Positions 25,306-33,914 of a stretch of 64,000 nucleotides of DNA are shown here, piece after piece. Both the position numbers and the translations under genes were made by a program. Origin of the DNA: Chloroflexota bacterium. Its GTDB lineage: Bacteria; Chloroflexota; Anaerolineae; UBA1429. Each line of letters begins with the position of its first letter. Within the stretch, counting starts at the first letter, position 1. The notes below the pieces were generated by a model. That model searched no databases, was not told the origin of the DNA, and saw only the letters and a program-made list of their open reading frames with translations. The stretch spans positions 42,482 to 106,481 of the forward strand of contig JAAYDC010000001.1 in assembly GCA_012729455.1 (NCBI GenBank), in the 5' to 3' direction.

Positions 25306-26286
25306 ATGGAACCGATCAAGCTCAAACACGTGGAGGAATGCGGGCAGGCCAGTGCAGCCGGAGTCAAAGCCTTTGTCGATGCGCGTTACGGCATTACCGC
25401 GCACTGGGGGCTCTACTCGCTAAATGGCCGCGGGGAGTGGGTGTACTTTGTTGAACGCATCCCCTATGAAAAGTACCGCGAGCGCCTGGCGCAGTTCAAC
25501 CCCAAGCGTTTCTGCGCCGAAGAGTGGGCTGACCTGATGCTGGAGACGGGCGCCAAGTTCTTTTTGATCACGACCAAGCACCACGATGGTTTTTGCCTGT
25601 GGGATTCTGACCTGACCGATTTCAAGGTCACCAACTCAGCATTCAAGCGCGATATCATCGCCGAGCTGGCTCCCGCCCTGGCCGATCGCGGCATTGGGTT
25701 TCACTACTATTACTCGCTGGTCGATTGGACCCATCCAGCCTACCGCAACGACTGGGATGCCTATGTGGCTTATTATCAGAGGCAGCTGCGCGAGCTGCTG
25801 ACGCGCTATGGCAAGATCGGCGGGATCGTCTTTGATGGCTACTGGCCGCGTTCTAACATCACCGAAGGCGTCGAGTATTTTCGTGCCGGCGGCGACTGGG
25901 ATCTGACTGGCACCTACAAGCTGATCCACGAGCTGCAACCGGATGCGGTGGTAGCCAACAATACCCACGTGCTGCCCTTCAAAGGCGAGGACTATCAGGT
26001 CTGGGAGCTTGACCTCCCCGGCGAGAACACTATCGGCTTTAACACCACGGATATCGGCACGCTGCCGCGGGTTGCCTGGTGGAACCTCAACCGCGGCTGG
26101 TCGTATGCGCCGCGTACTCATGCCGTCAAGAGCGCCGATGAGATCCTGGGGGTGATGGCGCGGGCACGCGCGAAAGAAGCTGTCTTTTTCCTGAACGTTG
26201 GGCCGCGACCGTTTGGGGATATCCACCCTGACGAACAGGCTGTGCTGCGCGAGATAGGCAAAAAGCGCCGCGTCTACCAGCTGTAG
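25306..26286 (+). CDS. alpha-L-fucosidase-like protein, GH29
   Basis: Hydrolyses terminal alpha-L-fucose (or a related sugar). At 326 residues it comprises the catalytic TIM barrel only, without the C-terminal beta domain usual in GH29. Typical motifs: RYGITAHWGLYSL, AKFFLITTKHHDGFCLWDS, DIIAELAPALADRGIGFHYYYS, and the candidate nucleophile Asp in GIVFDGYWP; the end has FFLNVGPRPFGDIHPDE. No signal peptide, so it is cytoplasmic. GAGAGGAG precedes the ATG at 25306. Transcribed alone from its own promoter. Confidence 0.87.
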   Translation: MEPIKLKHVEECGQASAAGVKAFVDARYGITAHWGLYSLNGRGEWVYFVERIPYEKYRERLAQFNPKRFCAEEWADLMLETGAKFFLITTKHHDGFCLWDSDLTDFKVTNSAFKRDIIAELAPALADRGIGFHYYYSLVDWTHPAYRNDWDAYVAYYQRQLRELLTRYGKIGGIVFDGYWPRSNITEGVEYFRAGGDWDLTGTYKLIHELQPDAVVANNTHVLPFKGEDYQVWELDLPGENTIGFNTTDIGTLPRVAWWNLNRGWSYAPRTHAVKSADEILGVMARARAKEAVFFLNVGPRPFGDIHPDEQAVLREIGKKRRVYQL

Positions 26287-26294
26287 AGTCCACA

Positions 26295-26326
26295 ATACGG
26301 TGAGGAGTATCAACTCCTCGCCGTAT
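26295..26326. terminator. bidirectional hairpin between convergent genes
   Basis: ATACGG-T-GAGGAGT (26295-26308) pairs with ACTCCTC-G-CCGTAT (26313-26326) around a four-base loop, including one T-G wobble. It lies between the GH29 gene and the anti-sigma-like gene, both ending here. T-runs are weak. Confidence 0.5.
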
Positions 26327-26328
26327 CG

Positions 26329-27591
26329 TTAGTCCCACAAAGGCGGTGTTTCCAGGTAGCATGCGTCGATGGCCGGCACATCAAAGATGCCATAGTGCTG
26401 CAGGCCTTCTGCTTGGCTGGGGGCTTGCAGTGTCGGCAACAGCACATAGAAGCGGTAGTATGGCATATAGTAGCGCTCGCGGCTGCCGACTCGGTAGATC
26501 AGCTCGACTCCTGCAACGTGCTCAGCCTTGATGACGCCTCCCTCAAGGAATTCTGACGGCACGTTCGCCACATACCGCCCTGCCAACAGCTCCCCTTGTG
26601 CCTGTTGCGGTGTTACCAGCGGATACATACTCACCAGTTCGTTAATGGATATCAGGTTTCTGAAGACGAGCGCGTAGATCTGGCCCGCTTCGTCGGGCAC
26701 AAACTCAATTGGCGCCAGGCTGTAGGCCGCGATCTGGTCGGCAACACTGCCGATTCCTTCATAGACTATGTATCTGCGCAGCTGCTGTCCCGAAATGATG
26801 TATTGCACCGGCGACGCGGTGTAGGGCTGTTGCAGTTGCAGTAACTCGGCATAGTGTTCAATTAAATAGTCGAGTGCAGCTTGGGCTTGCTCGTTCGATT
26901 CGTCGCTTGCACTAAACTTCAGACCCTTGGGCAGTGCGACGGGCGGGTCAAAGCGTAGATTGACCGCTCCATTACTGGCTACGACGATCTCTCCGGAAGA
27001 GACATCAGCACGCACTCCAGAGAGGATCGACTCCTCGCGATGATCCTTCAATACAATAGTATCGTACTGGTACTGCACCTCGTCAATCTCTTCGCCCAAC
27101 CTGGCTGCGAACTGTTCAGCCAACGCCAAAAGCTCGCTCTCGCTCAGTGCTATGGACGGATAATCCGTGTCTGCGACTGCCAGGTTGCGATACACCGGCA
27201 GCTCGCGTACGACTATGCCGGGCTGCCAGGGATTGCTGATGCCGATCTCGTCCGCGTCGCGCAGTATCACCCCGCCAAAGCCCGCTGATTCGGCGGTATC
27301 GATGCTGATCGTCAGGAGCGGCAGATCAGGATAAACCTGTTTTGCATTTGGCCCATCCCCTTTTTGTCCGGCTGCGCCTTGCACGAGCACGGGAGGATGT
27401 GTAGGCGCAGGAGAGCGCGTTAGCAGCACGCGCATGATCAGGGCTGCCCCAAGCGCCAACAGCACACCAGCGGCAGCCAGCACAGCCCAGCGCAACCCTA
27501 CCGGGCGTGTGCGCATCAAGGGTTGGTCGGCTTCGATCACAAATTCGTCGTCGATCATTCCGATACAGTATAGTAGCTGTTGGCTGTTCAT
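26329..27591 (-). CDS. membrane-anchored protein, probable anti-sigma partner
   Basis: A 420-residue protein with a short cytoplasmic N-terminus, one transmembrane helix (about residues 34-54: WAVLAAAGVLLALGAALIM) and a large extracytoplasmic domain. Its start overlaps the stop of the upstream ECF sigma gene by 4 bases (ATGA), the classic sigma/anti-sigma layout; the topology fits a sensor holding the sigma factor at the membrane. No zinc anti-sigma (ZAS) motif is seen in the short N-terminus, so inhibition is inferred from context. The extracytoplasmic part is unrecognised. Confidence 0.65.
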   Translation of the reverse strand: MNSQQLLYCIGMIDDEFVIEADQPLMRTRPVGLRWAVLAAAGVLLALGAALIMRVLLTRSPAPTHPPVLVQGAAGQKGDGPNAKQVYPDLPLLTISIDTAESAGFGGVILRDADEIGISNPWQPGIVVRELPVYRNLAVADTDYPSIALSESELLALAEQFAARLGEEIDEVQYQYDTIVLKDHREESILSGVRADVSSGEIVVASNGAVNLRFDPPVALPKGLKFSASDESNEQAQAALDYLIEHYAELLQLQQPYTASPVQYIISGQQLRRYIVYEGIGSVADQIAAYSLAPIEFVPDEAGQIYALVFRNLISINELVSMYPLVTPQQAQGELLAGRYVANVPSEFLEGGVIKAEHVAGVELIYRVGSRERYYMPYYRFYVLLPTLQAPSQAEGLQHYGIFDVPAIDACYLETPPLWD

Positions 27592-28148
27592 AGGTTGATT
27601 CCTTTCTGTTCGAGGTACACCTTGAGCGCTTTGCGCATGCGAAAGAGGCTGGTCTTGACCAGGCTCTCGCCCACACCGTAGCGCAGCGCAATATCACTAA
27701 CACGCTCAGCATACCAGTATCGGCGCACGAAAAAGCAGCGCGCACGGGCGGGTTGCTGGCTCAAGTAAACGTTGAGCGCTTCGGCAATAGCGCCATCATC
27801 CAGCGCCTGCTCAACCTGCCCGTCAGCTGGGATGCACTCTTCAAGCTCTGAGAGCAGTAGCTCAACCTGGCCTGCGCCGCGCTTTTGGGCGCTGTAACGC
27901 TCGCGCGTGTTCAGCGACAGGTTGCGCGTCAGCTTGCCCAAAAAGGCCTGCAAACGCTTGGGACGATGCTCGGGCATGGCGTTCCAGGCCTGCCAATAGG
28001 TGCTGTTAACGCACTCTTCCGCGTCGCGCGACTCTTGCAGGATATTGTAGGCAGTGGCCCGGCAATAGGCGCCATATTTGGCTTGAGTAGCGCTGATGGC
28101 GCTCTCTGAGCGCTGCCAGTAGAGCTCGACGATGGCCGCGTCATCCAT
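27588..28148 (-). CDS. ECF-type RNA polymerase sigma factor
   Basis: A 186-residue sigma-70-family protein with region 2 (ILQESRDAEECVNSTYWQAWNAMPEHRP, followed by FLGKLTRNLSLN) and region 4 (VSDIALRYGVGESLVKTSLFRMRKALKVYL) only. The wording of region 2 resembles a subgroup common in Firmicutes. It directs transcription of a small regulon, probably including its own operon. Its start is at 28148, with a candidate ECF promoter 30-60 bp upstream. Translationally coupled to the membrane protein that follows. Confidence 0.88.
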   Translation of the reverse strand: MDDAAIVELYWQRSESAISATQAKYGAYCRATAYNILQESRDAEECVNSTYWQAWNAMPEHRPKRLQAFLGKLTRNLSLNTRERYSAQKRGAGQVELLLSELEECIPADGQVEQALDDGAIAEALNVYLSQQPARARCFFVRRYWYAERVSDIALRYGVGESLVKTSLFRMRKALKVYLEQKGINL

Positions 28149-28179
28149 TCGGCTGCTCCTCGTTGATGCTGTTATCTAT

Positions 28180-28209
28180 ATACACCGGAAAACCTCCCGT
28201 ATGGTTACA
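28180..28209 (-). promoter_or_regulatory. candidate ECF-type autoregulatory promoter
   Basis: Minus strand TGTAACC (28209-28203), 16 bp, then GGTGTAT (28186-28180), the AAC -35 form used by ECF sigma factors. The AACCTCCC/GGGAGGTT inverted repeat overlaps it (28191-28220). Positioned for the sigma/anti-sigma operon. Confidence 0.35.
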
Positions 28210-28334
28210 GCTGGGAGGTTATTTCGGAGCTTGAAGCCGGCGTCGTCGTCGTAAAAAACATTGGAGTTTAACTCTATAGAAAAGGATCTCCAGGCAAATC
28301 CTGCGATACCCTAATGAGATCAAAGAAAATCGTG

Positions 28335-28340
28335 TATAAT
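28335..28340 (+). promoter_or_regulatory. candidate -10 element upstream of low-GC amidohydrolase
   Basis: TATAAT within GTGTATAATGG. No good -35 sequence at normal spacing. If used, the leader is about 175 nt. Confidence 0.3.
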
Positions 28341-28521
28341 GGCGTAGGGTTATTCGATAACATTTACAAAGAACCGATAATCCTAACTGTTTTTTTACAG
28401 ATTGCTTAAGGAGATCACACAGCCGAAGGACAATATATTATCACAATCGTGATACCGAGAATATGAGCACATCCAAGTGCGGCACAATATCGAAAAATAA
28501 CTATTTGTTGAGGTGATTCCT

Positions 28522-29394
28522 ATGTTTTTTGATGTTCATGCCCATGTTTACAAATACCCATATCTGACCCCCGGAGGCTTTGAGCTATTTCTTACGCCTG
28601 AAGAAAGAGTTGTCAGAGAAAAAGAGTTAGGAATTCATCGTTCGGTACTGCTGCCGATAGTGAGCTCGGAAACGTATATGCCGCAATCCGTGGGGGAGGT
28701 GATTGAGCTTGCTGAACGATCTGACGGAAAATGGATTCCGTTCTGCAATATTGATCCGAGGGTATACTCAAATTCCTCAGATGCGCCAATCGGTATGCTG
28801 CTCGAGTTTTATCAGAACAAGGGATGCAAAGGGATTGGCGAGGTATTGCCAAATCTGCAATTGATTGACCCCCGCTTTCAAAATCTATTGAAATGTGTTG
28901 AGCGCATTGGTATGCCATTGCTTTTTGACATCACCGGCTCGCTGAATCGTGGGTATGGCATTTATGATGACCCTGGACTGCCGCAATTGGAATACTGCTT
29001 GGAAAAATATCCGAATCTGCACTTTATCGGACACGGACCGGCTTTTTGGGCAGAAATCGGCACATTGCGGAATCCTGCCGACAGGTTTACCTATCCATCA
29101 TATGAAATCGATGACGAAGGACGCGTTCCTTATTTGTTAAGAACCTATCCAAATCTATGGTTTGATCTATCAGCTGGCTCGGGACTTAACGCGCTCAAGA
29201 GAGACAGCGATTATGCCGTAACTTTCCTTCATGAGTTTTCTGACCGTGGGATGTATGGAACAGATTTATGCTATCGTGATCAGCCAAGCCCGATAGGAGA
29301 TCTATTGGTTGACTTGCGTGATACTGGGAAACTAGGCAATAAAGAGTTTGATGCCATTGCTTGCGGAAACATTACCCGATTGTTGGGCGTTTAG
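28522..29394 (+). CDS. amidohydrolase (TIM-barrel metal hydrolase), low GC
   Basis: A 290-residue amidohydrolase_2-type protein: FDVHAHVY metal motif at the N-terminus, KGIGEVLPNLQL, LHFIGHGPAFWAE (metal His), and the late Asp in GMYGTDLCYRD. Probable hydrolase or decarboxylase; substrate unknown. The ATG at 28522 has GAGGTG seven bases upstream; a GTG three codons earlier is less likely. Codon use is strikingly A/T-rich compared with nearly all other genes here, and the phrasing resembles Firmicutes homologues, so recent acquisition is likely. A relic of an MDR gene lies just downstream. Confidence 0.8.
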   Translation: MFFDVHAHVYKYPYLTPGGFELFLTPEERVVREKELGIHRSVLLPIVSSETYMPQSVGEVIELAERSDGKWIPFCNIDPRVYSNSSDAPIGMLLEFYQNKGCKGIGEVLPNLQLIDPRFQNLLKCVERIGMPLLFDITGSLNRGYGIYDDPGLPQLEYCLEKYPNLHFIGHGPAFWAEIGTLRNPADRFTYPSYEIDDEGRVPYLLRTYPNLWFDLSAGSGLNALKRDSDYAVTFLHEFSDRGMYGTDLCYRDQPSPIGDLLVDLRDTGKLGNKEFDAIACGNITRLLGV

Positions 29395-29455
29395 GTTCGA
29401 TTTATAGTTTTAAGAAGGTCTATTACCTAGTTGTTTCCGATATAACACTGCTATA

Positions 29456-29584
29456 CTAAAAGCGCGCGTAGACGACACCGCTCAAACTCACTGGCGCGGT
29501 GCCTGTGATCAACAACGTGTCGGACGCATCCACCCGTATATACTCAAGCACGTCCATGGTGGGCCCGGCGCGTTCTGTGACTAA
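29456..29584 (-). pseudogene. relic of a zinc-type MDR alcohol dehydrogenase
   Basis: About 40 codons (RAGPTMDVLEYIRVDASD then TLLITGTAPVSLSGVV) align with residues of the intact MDR gene 2 kb away (GPTMGALERMQVDAFD then TVLITGTGPVGLGGVV). Nucleotide similarity is also visible, for example CGGTGCCTGTGATCAAC in both. The nucleotide-binding GxGxxG is eroded (GTAPVSLSG) and the flanking domains are absent. Residue of a duplicated or once-full-length dehydrogenase. Confidence 0.65.
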
Positions 29585-29645
29585 AGACGCAGCAACCGCG
29601 GGCAACGGTTGTGACCCTGCGGTACAACCCCGCCAGTAAAGCGGG

Positions 29646-31187
29646 TTATGCCATGAGGTCGAACTCGATGATGCCATTCTCCGGCAGGATCGAAATGGCG
29701 CACTCTTCGATGCGTTGGAAGCGGCCACGGCGTAACCCCAGCCGGTAGCAGAAGCCCTCGTGCAGGCACTCCAGGGCGCGCTCGTGTACGGCCTGCAGCT
29801 CAGCAAAACTGCCCGCATGCCAGCGCATCTGCAGCTCCCAGCCCTCAGCCTGGCCCCGGATGTTAACGCCAGCCGGCGTGAGCGTCATCTGCAGCGTGCC
29901 CGCTCGGTCGCTATCCCAGCGCATTTCCAGGTTCTCGCCGGATTCCTCTACGCTGGGCACGCCGCCTGTGAGCGGGCTTGCATCGCCATTTTGTGAGGAC
30001 ACAAAACGCACGCGCGCATTCCACAGTAAGCCGTCTACCAATGGTAATGCGTCATAGGTGCAGTCTTTGGTCGGGCAGACCTCTTGGAGGTAGCGCTCGG
30101 CATAACATTCATCAAAGCGTTGCACGTCGCGCACCGCCAACTGATGATCCTCATAGAGCCAGTTGATGCGGTAGTGCTGACTGCAGTACCATACCGAGCC
30201 ACGCCCCTGGCTGCGCCAGTCTTCCAGCGCGGTAATGGCAGAGGTCGGTGTGTGCGCATAGGTGTGCTTGAACCAGCGCCCGGCATCGCCGAGGGTCATG
30301 ACCCTGAGTTTGCCCTGGCGCTGCATTTCGGCTGCCAGGGGAATTTGGTCATTCAGGCCGTCGCGCATGGCGGGCCAGCCGAACGAGTTTTCCTGGCCCA
30401 TCTGGGTATAGCCGAATGACACCGCCGGGGTCTCATAGATGGTGCGCAGGAACCAGCGCACCCAAGCCGGGTCGCCGCCACCGCCCCTGTGGGTATAGAC
30501 CGGCTCCAGCGTGACCACAGTTTGGCCGTTGGCGGTACTGGCAGCGTCATACTGGTAGATTGGGTCGCTGCCCAGCATGCGAAACAGCGGTACCCCGATC
30601 TGCTCCTGTGTAGTCTGTGCCGGCATGAGCATGTTGCGCCGGCTCGGGTAATAAGCCTGGTTATAGTACCCGCCCCAGACGGTGTAGCCATCCGTGCCCC
30701 ACTGCTCTTTGCAGATGCAAAAGGCATCTACCGCATAGCGCTCTGCGAGATACGCCATCACGTGGGCATCCAACAGCCAGCTGCCCACGGACGCCGGGTA
30801 ACGCCCCCATACAGCGTGAAAGCCCTGCATAAAGGTATCCGCCAGGCGCTCGCGCTCGGATGGTGTGTACCCAATCGAAAACGCCACGTGGGCGTGCCAA
30901 TCCCAGGCAAAACGGCCGCGCCAGGGCAGGCCAGCGCGCTCCACCAACGGCTGGTTCATCTCAAACCAGCCGCCCACCTCCTGGCGTTCATCGAGTTCGC
31001 TGGCCAATAGCTCGGTAAAGCGGCTCTGCTGCAGGGCGTCGTATTGGATCAGCCAGGTGCCTGCCAGCCCATGGCGCTGCACCAGGGCGATCTGCTGGGC
31101 GACGGGTTCGACCAGGTCAAGCCGCGGATCGCGCGGCTCATATCCGCGTATAAAGTTGATGATGTTGAGGATGCCAGGCTCTGACAT
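29646..31187 (-). CDS. polysaccharide deacetylase-like / carbohydrate-active protein
   Basis: A 513-residue soluble protein. The N-terminal 300 residues resemble the NodB-like (beta/alpha) barrel of polysaccharide deacetylases: GTWLIQYDALQQSRFTELL, SVGSWLLDAHVMAYLAERY and AVDAFCICKEQWG. A C-terminal beta-rich domain follows (from about 370). The metal-binding Asp-His-His set of active deacetylases is not clearly present, so activity is uncertain. CAGGAG precedes the ATG at 31187. It begins 2 nt after the stop of the MDR dehydrogenase gene, so the two form an operon and probably act on the same sugar. Confidence 0.6.
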   Translation of the reverse strand: MSEPGILNIINFIRGYEPRDPRLDLVEPVAQQIALVQRHGLAGTWLIQYDALQQSRFTELLASELDERQEVGGWFEMNQPLVERAGLPWRGRFAWDWHAHVAFSIGYTPSERERLADTFMQGFHAVWGRYPASVGSWLLDAHVMAYLAERYAVDAFCICKEQWGTDGYTVWGGYYNQAYYPSRRNMLMPAQTTQEQIGVPLFRMLGSDPIYQYDAASTANGQTVVTLEPVYTHRGGGGDPAWVRWFLRTIYETPAVSFGYTQMGQENSFGWPAMRDGLNDQIPLAAEMQRQGKLRVMTLGDAGRWFKHTYAHTPTSAITALEDWRSQGRGSVWYCSQHYRINWLYEDHQLAVRDVQRFDECYAERYLQEVCPTKDCTYDALPLVDGLLWNARVRFVSSQNGDASPLTGGVPSVEESGENLEMRWDSDRAGTLQMTLTPAGVNIRGQAEGWELQMRWHAGSFAELQAVHERALECLHEGFCYRLGLRRGRFQRIEECAISILPENGIIEFDLMA

Positions 31188-31189
31188 GG

Positions 31190-32206
31190 TTATACTCCTG
31201 CCCGTAAAAGCACCTTGGCGCATTCGTGGCTGGCGCAGATCTCCAGTGCCTTCTGCACCTCGGCGAACGGCAGGATGTGGCTGATCAGCTTGGCGGCGTT
31301 GGGTGCATTACGCAGCACCTGTACGATTTTGGGATACAGGTTGAGGTTATAGTGCCACGAGCCGTGGATGCTGATGCCCTTGCGGATCATATCAGGGCTG
31401 ATGCGCACCTCAAGCGGCTGGTCGCATTCGCCCACATAGGCCACCTGTCCGCGTCTGCGTACAGCATCGATGCACAGGCGCTCAGCCGCCACGGTACCGC
31501 TGCAGTCTAGCGCGGCATCCACCCCCACCCAGCCGGTCGCCTGGCGTATCTGTGCGGCGATCTCGGGGTCAGCCGGATCAAATACCTGAGCAGCGCCCAA
31601 CTCGCGCGCCTTATCCGCCCGCCAGGGAATGCCTTCCGCCACCAGCACACGTGCACCGCGGTAGCTTGCATTGACGACGCCGCCCAAGCCTACCGGCCCG
31701 GTGCCTGTGATCAACACCGTATCAAACGCATCAACCTGCATGCGCTCAAGCGCGCCCATGGTGGGGCCCAGCGCACACAGAGCAAGACCAGCCAGCTCGT
31801 CCGAGACATCATCGGGGATGCGCGGCAGGAGCCAGTCTTGCTTGACCACGTATTCGGCATAAGTAGCCGCCCCTTCCGGGGAACCGGTAGAGACAGCCGG
31901 GTTCACGCCGTGTTCGCAGTGGATATAATCCCCTGCCACACAAAGATCACACACACCGCATGGGAATAGCGGCATGACCACAACGTGGTCGCCCACGGCC
32001 ACCCGCCCGGGCTGGGCCACCTCTTCGACCACCCCGACTGCTTCGTGGCCCAAAAAAGCGGTTTGAATCCCGGCGGTAAAGGCCTTGTATTCGGTGCACA
32101 TGGGGATAATAGTGGTGCGCACCACCACCCAGTTATCACGCGCGCGCGGCATCTCGGCTTGAACCAGTTCGGCCTTTCGAACACCGGTGATCGCAGCTTT
32201 GAGCAT
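31190..32206 (-). CDS. zinc-binding MDR alcohol/sugar dehydrogenase
   Basis: A 338-residue NAD(P)-dependent medium-chain dehydrogenase. The catalytic-zinc Cys lies in PMCTEYKAFTAG and the His-Glu in FLGHEAVG; the structural-zinc cysteines are in CGVCDLCVAGDYIHC; the cofactor loop is ITGTGPVGLGGVV. Related to threonine/sorbitol-type dehydrogenases. Transcribed from a good promoter divergent from the neighbouring 518-residue gene, and operonic with the deacetylase-like gene downstream. A decayed copy of its cofactor region lies at 29456-29584. Confidence 0.9.
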   Translation of the reverse strand: MLKAAITGVRKAELVQAEMPRARDNWVVVRTTIIPMCTEYKAFTAGIQTAFLGHEAVGVVEEVAQPGRVAVGDHVVVMPLFPCGVCDLCVAGDYIHCEHGVNPAVSTGSPEGAATYAEYVVKQDWLLPRIPDDVSDELAGLALCALGPTMGALERMQVDAFDTVLITGTGPVGLGGVVNASYRGARVLVAEGIPWRADKARELGAAQVFDPADPEIAAQIRQATGWVGVDAALDCSGTVAAERLCIDAVRRRGQVAYVGECDQPLEVRISPDMIRKGISIHGSWHYNLNLYPKIVQVLRNAPNAAKLISHILPFAEVQKALEICASHECAKVLLRAGV

Positions 32207-32236
32207 GGCAGCTTTCCTCCAGGATGTGGTAGCGCA

Positions 32237-32265
32237 AGCATAACGCGCTTACCACTGCATGCCAA
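32237..32265 (-). promoter_or_regulatory. promoter of MDR dehydrogenase operon
   Basis: Minus strand TTGGCA (32265-32260), 17 bp, TATGCT (32242-32237), 31 bp before the ATG. Confidence 0.55.
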
Positions 32266-32301
32266 GTGCAACGAGGCTGCTACGGGAGCAGCCCGGCACG
32301 C

Positions 32302-32330
32302 TTGACGAAGAGATAACAGCTTGTTACAGT
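32302..32330 (+). promoter_or_regulatory. promoter of 518-residue protein gene
   Basis: TTGACG (32302-32307), 17 bp, TACAGT (32325-32330), 28 bp before the ATG. Divergent from the MDR promoter, with 36 bp between the two -35 elements. Confidence 0.55.
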
Positions 32331-32357
32331 GCACATAATACAGATCTGGAGGCGATT

Positions 32358-33914
32358 ATGTCAGCCAAGATCAGTCCGCTGCGTTGGGGAGTTGATTCTG
32401 CCGGCAGTGTCGAGCACATCGAGCGAAAGCCTTGGGTGCGCGAGCTTCTCGACGAATTTGGGTTCGACCTATGGATGGACCACCTCTCCCCGCAGCCGCG
32501 TGTTGCGGATACGGCCGACAAGCTGCGCGGGCTTGATCAGTTTGCCGGCGAACATGGCATCCGCTGGATGTCGAACGTAGAGCATGCCAACTTTGCCAAA
32601 GGCTTCAAGGACGACCAGGAGCGTGAATGGTATCACAAGCCCGATGGACGTTACTATTTCCAGTTCCCGCCAGAACTGCTCGAGCTGCTCGGTTCTTGCC
32701 GCCACCTGCAGGGGCTGATGTACGACGAAGCCGAACATATGCAGAATTGCGCAAACAGTATTGGGCATGCCAACAAGCCCTGGTTGTATGCACCCGCACC
32801 GGGTACACCATTAAGCGCAGCTGCAGAGGGCTTTGAGGCTGCCGCTGCCGAGATGGCTGCTCTGCACGCACGTTATGGTATTCAGCTTTATACCGAGCAC
32901 GTCTTCCCAGTACTTTTCCATTCCTTTAACCGCGCCGGCTGGACGGCAGGCAGCAAGGGGTTAAAGGAAAACTATACACCTGCCTTTATCGCCTGCGCCT
33001 TGGGTGCCGCCAAGCAGTATGGCCGTGAGCTGTGGCTGACCCCCGACTTTTGGTGGATGTTTGACTGCCCCGGCCACACTCCAGACGAGTATCGCAGCGC
33101 GCTCTTGATGGCCTATCACATGGGGGCTGACTGCATCTATACTGAAAACCTGGCATGGTATCGCGAAGAGCGTTATCCGAGCTGGGGACCGACCCTGATC
33201 GAGGCTGATGAGGGCGGCTACCGCACTGCTCCGCTCGGTGAGGTGGCGCGCTGGTTCCGCAAGGAATACATAAACACACATCCGCGCAGCTATACCTTTG
33301 AAGAGGTGCAGCCCAGGGTGGTGATCATCCGCCAAGAGGATGCCTGCTGGGGCCAGGCCTTTTCCTGGCTGCCCGACACGCTGTTTGGCTCGAGCATGTG
33401 GCCTTCGACGCGCACCACCGAGGCATGGCTGCGACTGTGGCACCTTCTCTCTCGCGGGGTGATCTCGGCTACCAAGCTCAGCTGGAACGCGACTTTCGCG
33501 GCGGCAGAAGAGCGTTTTCGCTTCTTTTGCCCATTGGATGGCGTGGTGGTATACGACCATCGCGTCCAGACGCCTCTGCTGGAGGGCGTCGAGGTTATCT
33601 TTTTAACAGGCATCGGCATCTTACCCGAGACGCAGCAGGCCGCGGCGGATTGTGTGCGCTCTGGGGCGCTATGTGTCAGCCTGCCGCATCTGGCGCCCGA
33701 GAGGGTACGCCGCACCACCGGCGAGGATGGCGAGCTGGCCGATGGTGCCGGTAAGTGGCTGGTGACACCTGACTTTTTAGCCCCGGGTGTGCGCAAGGCC
33801 GTACGGCACATCCTGCCACCTTATGATACCATGCGCTACCGTTTTGGGAACACTGAGGTCCGCTTCCGCATGCTGGATGACGACCCCAGCCGCATCGAGG
33901 TCGAACTCAGCTAA
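32358..33914 (+). CDS. uncharacterised TIM-barrel carbohydrate-active-like protein
   Basis: A 518-residue soluble protein not assigned to a family. Aromatic-rich motifs (FDLWMDHLSPQPR, GLMYDEAEHMQNC, YTEHVFPVLFHSFN, WLTPDFWWMFDCPGHTPDEY) and acidic pairs (DEAEH, TENLAW) look like a glycosidase-type TIM barrel over about residues 20-340, followed by a Rossmann-like segment (VEVIFLTGIGILPETQQAA) and a small beta end. It shares a divergent control region with the sugar-type MDR dehydrogenase. TCTGGAGG precedes the ATG. Glycan processing is inferred from context only. Confidence 0.6.
   Translation: MSAKISPLRWGVDSAGSVEHIERKPWVRELLDEFGFDLWMDHLSPQPRVADTADKLRGLDQFAGEHGIRWMSNVEHANFAKGFKDDQEREWYHKPDGRYYFQFPPELLELLGSCRHLQGLMYDEAEHMQNCANSIGHANKPWLYAPAPGTPLSAAAEGFEAAAAEMAALHARYGIQLYTEHVFPVLFHSFNRAGWTAGSKGLKENYTPAFIACALGAAKQYGRELWLTPDFWWMFDCPGHTPDEYRSALLMAYHMGADCIYTENLAWYREERYPSWGPTLIEADEGGYRTAPLGEVARWFRKEYINTHPRSYTFEEVQPRVVIIRQEDACWGQAFSWLPDTLFGSSMWPSTRTTEAWLRLWHLLSRGVISATKLSWNATFAAAEERFRFFCPLDGVVVYDHRVQTPLLEGVEVIFLTGIGILPETQQAAADCVRSGALCVSLPHLAPERVRRTTGEDGELADGAGKWLVTPDFLAPGVRKAVRHILPPYDTMRYRFGNTEVRFRMLDDDPSRIEVELS

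Larger units (their letters stand above)
28149..28521. other. AT-rich intergenic region
   Basis: 373 bases without a credible gene, clearly richer in A/T than the flanks. It holds the divergent control regions: the sigma-operon promoter with an AACCTCCC/GGGAGGTT inverted repeat (28191-28198 with 28213-28220), and a TATAAT at 28335-28340 that could serve the amidohydrolase gene with a leader of about 175 nt. Nothing else recognised. Confidence 0.6.

Noticed and set aside
32058..32078. GGTTTGAATCCCGG, another T-loop-like string
   Set aside because: Falls in the coding sequence of the MDR dehydrogenase; no cloverleaf can be built.
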